Assembly (NCBI RefSeq): GCF_028554725.1
Contig: NC_071667.1
Location: forward strand, 56,847,501-56,911,500
Length of the DNA: 64,000 bases
Direction of reading: 5' to 3'
From: Zeugodacus cucurbitae
Taxonomy: Eukaryota > Arthropoda > Insecta > Diptera > Tephritidae
The notes under the pieces are model-generated. The model was not told where the DNA came from, ran no database searches, and was given only the letters and a program-made list of their open reading frames with translations. The position numbers were made by a program, and so were the translations under genes. Below, one piece after another: positions 47,653 to 57,380 of this stretch. Every line of letters begins with the position of its first letter. The first letter of the stretch is position 1.

Positions 47653-48248
47653 GATTTTTGTATTGTCTTATTTTATAAAGATAGTTTATCACAACAAATA
47701 AATGCGCACCATGCTACGGAAGCTCATGGAAGTAATGAATGTTCGAATTTCTATAAAATATCTGAGGGTTTTATTGATATTTTTGTTAAAAAATTATCCC
47801 TAGGCACTGAGGTCCGCAGTATCTGGTGCATTGAAAAGTTTTAGTCCGATTTGGACAATTTTTAGATGATGATACTTGATTTATATATAAGAAACTGAAA
47901 CAATCATAAGATGTGGTAAACCGATTTCGCCCATTTTAAATCTAAAACAGCAGGATTTCAAGAAAACGTTTTGCATATTTTTTTTTATTTATCGAATTGT
48001 TCCTGATCTATGATTTTTGACCCATAACTTGGCGACGCTGCGCCTTTTTTCAATTTGTTTACCTCTTACAATGTCAAGGAACATGCGTACCAAGTTTCGT
48101 CAAGACACCTCAATTTTTACTCTAGTCATCGCTAGTTCGGACGAACTGACAGACGTTTCTCCGCTCTCCGTACCCTAATCTGCAGTCTCATAACCGCTAC
48201 TGGTAAATAATCCGACATATATCCACTAGTAGAACATAAGACCTGTAG
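47653..48248. other. Intergenic with decayed interspersed repeat
   Basis: About 47880-48200 is a degraded plus-orientation copy of the interspersed repeat (TTTTTGACCCATAACTTGGC, AAGGAACATGCGTACCAAGT). No coding sequence. Confidence 0.5.
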
Positions 48249-48285
48249 CTGGTATGCTACGTGGTAAAGTTGAGATTTGTCATAC
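48249..48285 (+). pseudogene. SDR exon 5 scrap (GMLRGxVEI)
   Basis: GGTATGCTACGTGGTAAAGT followed by TGAGATTTGTCATAC parallels the GMLRGEVEIAIP codons near the end of exon 5, best matching gene 1 (GGTGAAGTGGAAATTGCCATAC). Only about 37 bases; it lies directly upstream of the gene 6 promoter block. Probably a remnant of a deleted copy. Confidence 0.5.
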
Positions 48286-48545
48286 TAAAACAGATTGCAT
48301 TAGCCACCCTCAATAATTATTTCACTGTATCTTCAATGTTTCCATTCATTCGAAAGCTTCGTGGAATGCTGATCAAAACGTTCACTCGAGCAATTGAAGT
48401 AAAGCTACCTTTCTATGATCAGGTCCACTCGCATGATCAGTATACTTTCAGCAGCAATACTGATCAGAACAGGTTATTTCATAACTCACAGCTCAAATTA
48501 TCCTTTGATAACAAATATCTAAAGAAATCAGAAATCTTATTAACA

Positions 48546-51484
48546 ATGACGTCTGATACATTTAAAAAAAATCGCGCCTGGCTGTTGGTCGCTCTCTTAT
48601 CGTTATTGATGCCGATCATACTCTTCATTTCGGTGTTGATATATTTCTACGATAGTTATGTGAGATGTAGACTGTGTAAAAATATTGCCGGCGAAGTGGC
48701 TGTGGTAAATACTTTATTGAAAGTTTACTAAATATTTAAGTCCCGATATATGGATTTGAAAACCATTTTAAAAAAGTTTCTGGATTAATTGCCGTATAAT
48801 TTATGTCACTTAAGTGACGTTTCTTTAACTTAATAAAATTTGTAATTAGTTAAGGGGGGGGTAAGGTTTGACAACTTTTTTTTTTTCTGAACCATCAACA
48901 TCTCAAGAATATTGTGTTACAAGTTTTAGGTCATTCGGAGAAAAACCAACGAAGTTACAGCAGGTTGAATAACGGTGCCTCCAGCTACCTGCGCTGAAAA
49001 CTTTGAATAGATTTTCCCAAATATGTCATTTTTAAAGTCGGTGACCAGCCTACAGAAAAAACTACTGCATCGATCGTTTTGAAATTTTGAACAAATATTC
49101 TACATATATATAGCTCTCGAATGACGTCGAGTTTTTCCAAAAATTTTAATTACAAACAATTTTACAATAACAAATAGGTCGTTTTTTCATCAAAAATCAT
49201 CATTTTGGCTTGAAAATGGTACCAAAAATTTAAAAATTGAAAAATTAAAAAAAAACTCGACGTCAATTGAAAGATAAATTAATAAACTAAAGAAAACATT
49301 TTGATTTTTTGGTTTCGGATGATCCAGCGATGCTGTAGGCTGGTCACCACACAAGCACTTTTTTCGAGGTGCCTGCAGAGATCGACGATAAATCCGTTAT
49401 TCCTCGCTATTTTTCGAAAAAACCTTTTTTAAGTATCCTTCAAATGTTGTACTTTCATATAGTAATAAGTAAAATAAACCTAAAGCAATAATTTTTTCTA
49501 AAAAAATTCATGAAAAAAGGTCTTTTTTCGACGAAACAAACCTTACCCCCCCCCCCCTTAATTGAGAGCGTAAAGCTAATGATATTACTTATGTATACAA
49601 AAAAATTAATCCTTCAATTTTGTTAGAACACTTTTTTTAGAAGACAAAATAAAATGTTTGACTGTTTTAAAGGGCTGTAAAAGCTTTTTAGAATCTTCTG
49701 TTATTGTGCTTGAATTTGCTCTCATTTCCCCTAATTGGATCATTAATTTGAGAATCTCCAAAAGTAAACCCATATTTTCAAATTTGAGTAAACAAGAGTA
49801 AAAGCTAAGAGCGAAGTACGTATTATCACGGACGTGGTCGCACGCCCTAGAACCAATTCGAGACTTGGAATTGCTAATCATTTAATAGCCATAAATTAAA
49901 TTTCGCTAACTATTTGGAAAAAAAAATTCAACTACAGTGCTTTTGATTGTGCATATTTTAGAAGTGATTTTTGTGCATACTCACGCACGTGGTCGCTCGC
50001 AATATAACCGATTCGATCGACTTGGAATTTTCGCGCATTGCTAATCATCCCGACGTGGGAGCGCAGCATATAAAATTTTCATTCCATTCAATCCGCTATG
50101 CCAAAACAACACAGTAACATATTTATATACAGTACCCTCTCTTCAACTCCGAACGATCAACCTTGTGGTTCCACTACAGCAGCGTTCGTCGATCGCCTAA
50201 CGATGTCCCGAGATGCACGACTAACTTTTTTACAGGCAACTACTACAACGCTCTCCGTTTATCATAACCAAGTATATTTTCTATGAAGAATAGATCAAAT
50301 ATGTTACCACTTCAACATCTGTACTTAACTACCACTATTTTTGAGCTTCTCACTTGAATTTTCATAATTCGTCGAAAATTATAAAATCATTAAGTTCGTA
50401 AAAAATATAATTTTTTCCTTGAAATCGAATTTAGGTCACCGGTGCAGCAGGTGGTCTGGGTAAATGTATTGCTGCAGAATTAGCCGCTAAAGGATGTCAT
50501 GTCGCTATATGTGATATCAATTTCGATTTGGCTGTGATAACGGCAAAGGAAATCGCCGATAGATATGGCGTTAAGGCAAAAGCCTATAAGGTAAGTGTGT
50601 TGAAAGCTCAACACAAACAATTCAATTTGGTTAATGATACAATCTCGCATAATAGGTAGATGTCACTAAATACGATGAGATCGTGGAACTCAATGAGAAA
50701 CTAACCACCGAAATTGGGGCTGCCACTATACTCGTGAATAATGCAGCGTTGCTGTATCATGCAGACCAACTGAATCCCACAGTAGAAGAATTTGAAGCGA
50801 TGATAAATGTTAATTATATATCACATTTATGGGTGAGTTAACGAAACCATCTTTTAATATATACATATTTAATATTTCCTCCAGACAAATCGTGTATTCC
50901 TGGAGAATATGAAATGCGCCAAGAAAGGACATATTGTAGCTATAAGCTCTATGGCCGGTAAGTTACAAGTGTTTTCATAAAAAAGTTGATTACTTTAACT
51001 TAAATTTACATTTAGCCATCAAAACAGTGCTACAAATGGAGCCATATTGCAGTGCTAAAACCGCTGTACGCACCCTAATGCGTGTCTTACGCGCCGAGCT
51101 GCGACTTAACAATATTACGGGCATTGACGTGACCACAGTGTTTCCCTCATTTATGACAACTAACGTCGGTGTGGAGCAGTTTGCTCGAGATAGCGGTTAT
51201 GCCGAAATATATCCATTGTACAGTGGCGAAGAGATGGCGCAAAGAACCGTACGCGGTATGCTGCGCGGTGAAGTGGAGATTGTAATGCCGGAATACTATA
51301 TGATCATCTATCGTTTTATAGCGTAAGTACTATTATGGAAATATAGATATAGAGTTAGTATTTAAGGTTTATTTATTAAAATTGCAGTATTTTGCCGTCA
51401 TGTGTACAGGATTTGTTGGCTTTTAGTCCATCACTTGCTAAATCTACTTACTTACGCGCATTGGAGGCAATGAAAAAACTTTAG
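48546..51484 (+). CDS. SDR16C-like short-chain dehydrogenase, gene 6 (mosaic)
   Basis: Exons: 48546-48704, 50435-50590, 50656-50832, 50885-50957, 51016-51322, 51388-51484 (322 aa). TGAAGGLG (55-62), Asn158 in INVNY, Ser186 in ISSMA and YCSAK (Tyr199, Lys203) are present, but the NNAG motif reads NNAA (residues 133-136; Ala codon GCG at 50746) and the split residue 189 is Ala rather than Gly. The sequence is a patchwork. Exon 1 and upstream are nearly identical to gene 5. The first half of exon 3 matches gene 3. From late exon 3 through the start of exon 5, introns included, it resembles gene 1; the rest of exon 5 and exon 6 resembles genes 2-4. Intron 1 carries a TTAA MITE (48850-49561). Activity is uncertain because of the NNAG change. 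Confidence 0.83.
48850..49561. mobile_element. TTAA-type MITE, copy D (in SDR gene 6 intron 1)
   Basis: A 712-bp non-coding element. It starts TTAA, eight G, TAAGGTTTG and ends CAAACCTTA, a long C run, TTAA: perfect inverted ends apart from G/C-run length. The left interior shares CATCTCAAGAATATT with copy A-type elements. TTAA at both ends is the presumed target duplication. Confidence 0.82.
49825..50060 (+). promoter_or_regulatory. Two GC-rich CACGTGG-type blocks in SDR gene 6 intron 1
   Basis: 49825: TCACGGACGTGGTCGCACG then CCCTAGAACCAATT. 49981: TCACGCACGTGGTCGCTCGC. They match the block in gene 5 intron 1. TATAAAAT lies at 50069, 29 bases before an ATG (50098) whose 62-codon frame has no recognised domain; an alternative promoter is possible but unsupported. 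Confidence 0.33.
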
Positions 51485-52608
51485 AATTTTTGTATTATTT
51501 TCTTATAGAATCTTCTGTTATTGTGTTTATTTCAACAAAAAAATTTTTGAGACCAGTAGAAAATAATTGTTTCTTTTTGGCTAACGTTGTTGTTATACTA
51601 AAATTTTTTTATGGTTTTTGATAAATGACTCCGTAGTCATATTTCTTTATGTGTACAGTTAGATGGTTACAACTGACTTTCAATAACAATCCAGGTTAGT
51701 CTTTGATTACGAAATAAACTTTTCACACCGCATCCAACTTCATAATAAAAGGTATAAGCTTTTAGTCATAAAACAAAGCCGGTAGCATCTAAGTTCGAAA
51801 ATAAAAAATACAAAAAGGATTGAATAATTTGAACGATGTAAGGCAAATCAATTTTGACCAACTACAATACCAACCATTTCATAGTGCCAAGGGTTAAGTG
51901 TAACAAGTTGTATTAAGATACTTATCTAGATATTTATTCAAGTTATTCCTTGACCGAATGGTCGAACGTTCAGACGACCGGGCATTGCGACTAATATTTG
52001 AAATCTATTATAAACTAAACTATTTCTCAAGTTGGATCGCTCAAGTTTAGGCGTGAATCACGGACAAAAAATGTGACATATATTATATATATATAGAAGA
52101 ATAAGAAATAAGATATATAGATAGATAGAAAATGGATCACATGTGTGTATTGACTCTATGCTCGTTTCCATGTTTATTCCATGTAAAAAATTATTTTTTT
52201 AATTCAAACTTTTTTCTGTCTTATAGATACATATTTAAAGAATAATTTCTGAAATTGTCAAAAAAAAATTAAAACTCCTCCATTGTGACGTCATTTCCGG
52301 TGACCCCTCAGAAAAAAGGTGCGTCCGCATTGTCAACATAACTCCTGACAAGATCACCCAAATTAAAAACCAAAAATAAATGTTTTAGGTAAGACCATAA
52401 TCTCGAGCTTGAACGAAGGAGTAGTTTTAACAATAATACCTGACAATAATACCTGACTTGGAGCGCACACCTTCCAAAGCCTATATCTATGAAACTATTA
52501 TTCGGATCGAGTTGAAAATTTAGGATAATATTCTTGAGATGTTGTAGATATTAATAAGCCAAAAAACAAAAAATCGATTTTTTGAATCCACGAAACCCAT
52601 GTAACCCC
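51485..52608. other. Intergenic: shared SDR 3' flank, decayed repeat, MITE end
   Basis: 51590-51720 matches the flank after gene 3 (39980-40125; e.g. AGTCTTTGATTACGAAAT). About 51850-52040 is a degraded interspersed repeat. The right part, about 52300-52612 (reversed), is homologous to the left end of MITE A, ending GTAACCCC-TTAA. Its other end was not located. Confidence 0.5.
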
Positions 52609-52719
52609 TTAACATTATTGATGCCGGCGATACTCTTCTTTTCGCTGTTGATATATTTCTACGATAATTATGTGCGTAAATATAAAGTATGGAAAAATAT
52701 TGGCGACGACGTGGCTGTA
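52609..52719 (+). pseudogene. Orphan SDR exon 1 (3' part), cut at TTAA by a MITE end
   Basis: 37 codons from LTLLMPAILFFSLLIYFYDN to DDVAV, then the donor GTAATT, exactly as in exon 1 of genes 2-6. The first 16 codons (MTSDTF..AWL.VAL) are absent: the sequence begins at TTAACATTATTGATGCC, and TTAA is the native site in TTAACGTTATTGATGCC of the intact genes. The MITE fragment ends at this TTAA. Changes such as the RKYKVW segment and GDD for AGD suggest decay. No exons 2-6 follow within the window. Confidence 0.75.
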
Positions 52720-54379
52720 GTAATTATTTTTTTTTGGGATTTTAAGCAAAGTTTTTAATAACAGAAATTCACTCGGAGCTTTAACTTCACCCGTCGGCGA
52801 GTCAAAAATCATTTAACAAAACTAAATTCTCAAATTGTGAGAACAATCAAAAGGACAAGTGCTCATTTAGATGACACTGATTTGCAAACATCTTGTCGTG
52901 AGTTCAGCTTCAAATAACTCACGCGTTCGCCACTTTTGCAGTACGCCTAGAATAGAATATTTATTTAAATGCGCATGAGGTCAAAGACCGTCAACTCAAA
53001 AATCATTGCACTCTAAAGACGTAAATGACAATCACAACAACAACAATACGCAACAAACAACCGTTAAAGACACGCATGCGCATTCCGCTTTTGCTATTTT
53101 CGAACACAAAGCCGCGTTCGCGCATGAGCCCACAGCACAATGCGCATACACTAACATTTGTCTATATAAAACAACAGCAACAATAAGCGAGCAATGAACC
53201 GCCGCAATAAAAATAACAACAACAACTGAACACAACAACAACATGCGCGAACATCAGGTGCCATTGCCATAACCAAAAGCTACGAATGAGCGGCTTGCCG
53301 CTGCCGTTGTCTACACGTTATGTTATTTGCTAATGCTGGGGGTCTTTTGTTGCACCACGATTCGTTGCAACGCTACGTACGAAGAGTACGCCACCAAATG
53401 TCATAATTGTAATTAGAATTTCACTTGGCGCGTCAAGCGTCTACGGCGCACCGAAGTGCAGCTTTGGGGATAATGTGCGTGCGAGTGTTTGTATGTATGT
53501 ATTAATTACATATCTTTTATGTAGCGCTAAATCTGTTGCAGCTCAAAACTCCAAAACTCTAGGGTTTGTGTTGCATGTTGCATGCTGCATGCTGCTGTCT
53601 ATTTACATATTCACTCGTTCACGCATGTGACAAGTGTATTTGAAATGCTCCGCTGTCTCCGCCACATAGCAGCGCTGCATTTTATTGCTCTTTGCTCCGT
53701 CTCCGTCTCCATCCTTTGACTGCCGCTTCGCATTCACTCGGCGCACAAGTTTTTTTTTTCTTCCAATGACAATTTCAATTAATTTTGTTGAGCTCGAGTA
53801 AAATTGTACTTGCAACCAGCATGCATTAAGGGCGCAGGGGGTCCAATTCGTTGCAAACGTTGCAGTGGAGTTGTTGGTGTTATTATTACAAATTCACTTT
53901 TAGTACATTAACGGCACTTAATGGCATGCAAACAAGTAAATAGCAGATGAAAATAAATATGCATGTGTGTGCGCTTGCGCAATTAAGCAACGCAAGTGCA
54001 TAGGTATTTATAGCATAGGTATCTAGGCATAAATATGCTGAGTTTACATAGTTAATATTTTATTCTTTTTTTTATTTATGAGTCAGCAGTGAGATATCTA
54101 AGTTTATGCAGTAGCTTATAGTTGCAGAAATATGCTTGGTAATTCTCGATCTAACGCCAAATCATAAAAATAATTACCGAGTGGCGTCTAAAAAAATTTA
54201 CAAATCAAAACATAATTTTAAGAGCATTTTACTGTGTAAGTGCTGTTGATACAGCAAGTATTAGCCTCAAAGTAAAAATCAAAATCGATTTGAGTAATTT
54301 TAATATTGCAAATCAATGTAGGAATATGTGTATAATAAATGGAATAATTCTAACGTTTAGACGCATTTAGGCCTTTAGG
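52720..54379. other. Non-coding stretch with CAA repeats
   Basis: No gene recognised. It has CAACAA runs (53035-53060, 53215-53240) with GC-richer surroundings (53240-53470, 53560-53720), which may be regulatory DNA of a neighbouring gene outside the window. Open frames at 53006-53244 are low-complexity shadows of each other. Confidence 0.35.
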
Positions 54380-54720
54380 AACCCCATTTTGAACCACCAC
54401 CGGAACTGAAATCACCTTACACTAATATGTCCTCTCTGAACCACTTTGTGGCCTTGATAATGTTAATCAATTCTACAAGTTTTATATGTAAGTGCAATTT
54501 CCGAGACATCGTCAATCAAACCGTGACCGATAATTGCAATTTTTTCTATACAAAAGACTCCGCATAAAAGTTTTAATACTCTCTACTAATAATACTCTAA
54601 TACTCTGCTACTTCTTCGCAACCTCTGCAATATTCAGTGTATAATATTCCAGTCTTAAATTTCAAGAATCTGCGTCCATTCATGAAACGTTTGGCTGCTT
54701 GTTGAGTAAGTAAAAAACCG
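54380..54720 (-). mobile_element. LINE 3' relic, second copy
   Basis: The minus strand retains ELINIIKATKWFREDILV, equivalent to ELNKFITTSECFREDIMV at 8127-8375, with shared flanking words (GTGACCGAT, CCTCTCTGAA). Decayed beyond any open frame. Confidence 0.4.
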
Positions 54721-55510
54721 TTTCCTCCGGTATACAGCGAACTCTATGACATATTTACTAATTAATTGTCTACAAGAACTCAGAGTCATGCAGTACCAAA
54801 TCTTGCAAGTTCATCTGTTTCACTTGTCTAACGATTAACTAACATTTAGATCAAGCATTATGCACTAAATATCAGTAAAGTACACCCTCACTAATTGACT
54901 ATGTTTTAGAAACCTTAAAACCGCACAATTGAAACTGAAGCAACAGACCTATTTTACACAGTCTGATGATGCCGTATTTGGGGAACAAAAAATCAATTTC
55001 AAATACTTGGAATGCCTGTGTACGATTAAACAGTAGATATATCTTTGTGTTACCAATGGAAATCGATATCGACGGAAGTCAGCTTATTAAAACTGGTCAA
55101 TATAATATTAAAAAATCAACCTAGTACTTCGGTAAAAATTCCTGAAATATATATTCAATATCAGCAAGTGACGACCCATGTTTTCAGAATTTAATAATTT
55201 TTACTTATTTTTTGATAAGATATTTGAATTCCAATGTATACGAATAGAACCTTTGAACAATAAGCAATTCCAAAGCAAGCTTTCAAACCGGCTTTTCTTG
55301 AAAAAAGCTATACCGCCGGAGATGCTCGAAAAGATAATGGAAAATTAAAAAAACAAAAAAAAAAAACGGACATTGTTCTGGCCAATAAACATATAGAAGG
55401 AAAAGAGGACGCTTCCTGTATTACATAAACACATTGTAAGACCAAAGGCCATGATTACGGACGAATAAAAACTATATGCCACTTAATTTTTACCACATAC
55501 TTAGAATATA

Positions 55511-56395
55511 CAGTGGAACTTCCATAACTCGAAGTTCTCCATAACTCGAACTCTTGAATTGGCAATGGAAGGCAACTTTCATACAAATTTCGTTCCATAA
55601 ATCGAATTTTTCGACCAGGGCATAATACAAAATTTAAAATTGTACTATCAAGCCACAACTTATGGATTGCAAAAATCATATAACAAAGGCATGGGATACA
55701 GACGTCAAGAGCCAAAAAATATATATTTAAATTTAAAAAAACATTTAACAGAGGCGTCGGTCAGGCAACTCCGAAACGTTATTTTCGTTTTTGGGAGTAT
55801 ATGCTACACTTAAAGTGTCTGAAAACAGGTTTTTGGTAATCCTGGCAGCAATACGAAAAGTTGAAAAAAAAAAATTATCCGTATTGCTATGATACAGGTC
55901 GGCTAAATTTGTTGACATTTTCAAAAATGCGCTCAGGCTATATGCTACGCGCAAAATGTCTGAAAACAAAATTTTACGTAATACAATTATAAAATCTATG
56001 TACATTTTCACTATCAGAGGTATTGCTATAATACCGACTGCCTTTTTTTATTGACACAGCAGAAATTGCCTCCCACGCAGTTGCTACACTTTCGACCGTT
56101 ACTACACGTCTAGTCGGGTTCAGAATCATGCAATCTAACGATTTTATAGGGTTTTTGCCGTATTGCTATGAGACAAAAATTTTGGTCGTGGGCTCTCGTA
56201 CTAATAGGAAAGTGCAACAAACAAAATTACAGAATACATGTTTTAACAAATGAACATTAAATTTTAGGCGAAGTAAACAAATAAAGCTAGGTTTGAAAAA
56301 CGGTATGTTTTAATGAAAATTCTATAACTCGAAGTCTCTCTAACTCGAAGTTTTTTTTATGGATTATGATGATTCGAGTTAGAAAAGTTCCACTG
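55511..56395. mobile_element. TA-flanked pogo/Tigger-like MITE
   Basis: An 885-bp element between TA dinucleotides. Left end CAGTGGAACTTCCATAACTC, right end (reverse complement) CAGTGGAACTTTTCTAACTC. Subterminal AACTCGAA words occur repeatedly on both sides. CAGTGGAAC ends with a TA target are characteristic of pogo/Tigger-type elements. The interior holds a loose internal repeat (ATATGCTAC ... GTCTGAAAACA near 55798 and 55938). No transposase frame. Confidence 0.65.
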
Positions 56396-56784
56396 TATTT
56401 GTTTAGGATGTCAATGAAAATCGAAATCGACGTATTTAGCTTTATAAGAATCCGTGATTATAATATCAATAATACAAGTTTTTCGGTAAAATTCCCTGAA
56501 CTGATCAATATTAGCAAGTGACGACCCAGATTTCCAGAATTGAATAATTCTCAAATATGTTTAGTAAAATACTGGAATTGCAAGTATAGTATAATAAGAA
56601 TCCTTGAGCCTTAAACAATGTCAAGGTAAGATTTCACGCCGGTAAGAAAGCTATACCGCCCACAATACTCGACAAAATTATGGAAAATACAACATTTTGA
56701 ATTTTCAATCGAAAAATTTTCAAAAGTTAATATACACATTCTAAGACCAGAGGTCATGCTTACAGATGAATAAAAACGATAGTA

Positions 56785-57351
56785 CAGTATACTCTCGAAA
56801 AGTAAATTCTCAGAAAGTACATAATCGCGGAAAAGTTAATCACCTTTAAGATTACACATGCACCTCGAAAAAGTAAATTTTTTAATTTACTTTTCAGAGA
56901 GTGTGATAAAAAAATTCGAAACGAAGCAAGCAGCGTTTTTTACGATGTTGCAAAAACACTTACTCTCTTGTTTATCGCGTCTTTTTAGTAAATAAAACTC
57001 TCCTACTTGATCAACTGGTTTAAAAATGAAAACGATGAAAATCAGGTGTCAGCTTTTTGAATTGTCGTACAAAAATGGTCAGAAAATATATTGCAAAAGA
57101 AAAAAAACAGAAGAATATTCAAGATTTTTTCTCTTCATAGTAAATACATATGTATGCATGTAAATGTAAATATGTTTTTCATGTAAATCCATATGTTTTA
57201 TTGAAGCAAATAAATGAATGAATTTTTTAAGTTTAAAAATGCATTTAATATTATAAAAACAGATAATTTATGTATATATTTGGAAAAGTAAATTATTCGA
57301 AAAAGTAAATTACCCTAAATACCAATCGATTTACTTTTCGAGAGTATACTG
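56785..57351. mobile_element. TA-flanked MITE with long perfect TIRs
   Basis: A 567-bp element with inverted ends CAGTATACTCTCGAAAAGTA, perfect for more than 20 bp, between TA dinucleotides (56783-56784, 57352-57353). Further GAAAAGTAAAT/ATTTACTTTTC repeats occur inside. Non-coding; a Tc1/mariner/pogo-type transposase is the likely driver (inference from TA target and TIR start). Confidence 0.78.
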
Positions 57352-57380
57352 TAATAGATTTTTACCTTGTACCTAGAATA

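Larger units (their letters stand above)
55040..57380 (+). repeat. Degenerate direct duplication, each copy carrying a MITE
   Basis: Unit 1 (about 55040-55510) and unit 2 (about 56405-56784 plus 57352-57380) share AATCGA.ATCGACG, TTCGGTAAAA, CAGCAAGTGACGACCCA/TAGCAAGTGACGACCCA, AAAGCTATACCGCC, TAAGACCA.AGG and ATTTTTACC...TAGAATAT in the same order. Unit 1 is followed at once by the element at 55511; unit 2 is split by the element at 56785. No coding function is visible in the unit. Confidence 0.65.

Noticed and set aside
50098..50286. 62-codon open frame in SDR gene 6 intron 1 with a TATA-like box 29 bases upstream
   Set aside because: No domain, no conservation in the other introns, and the TATA-to-ATG distance leaves almost no leader.
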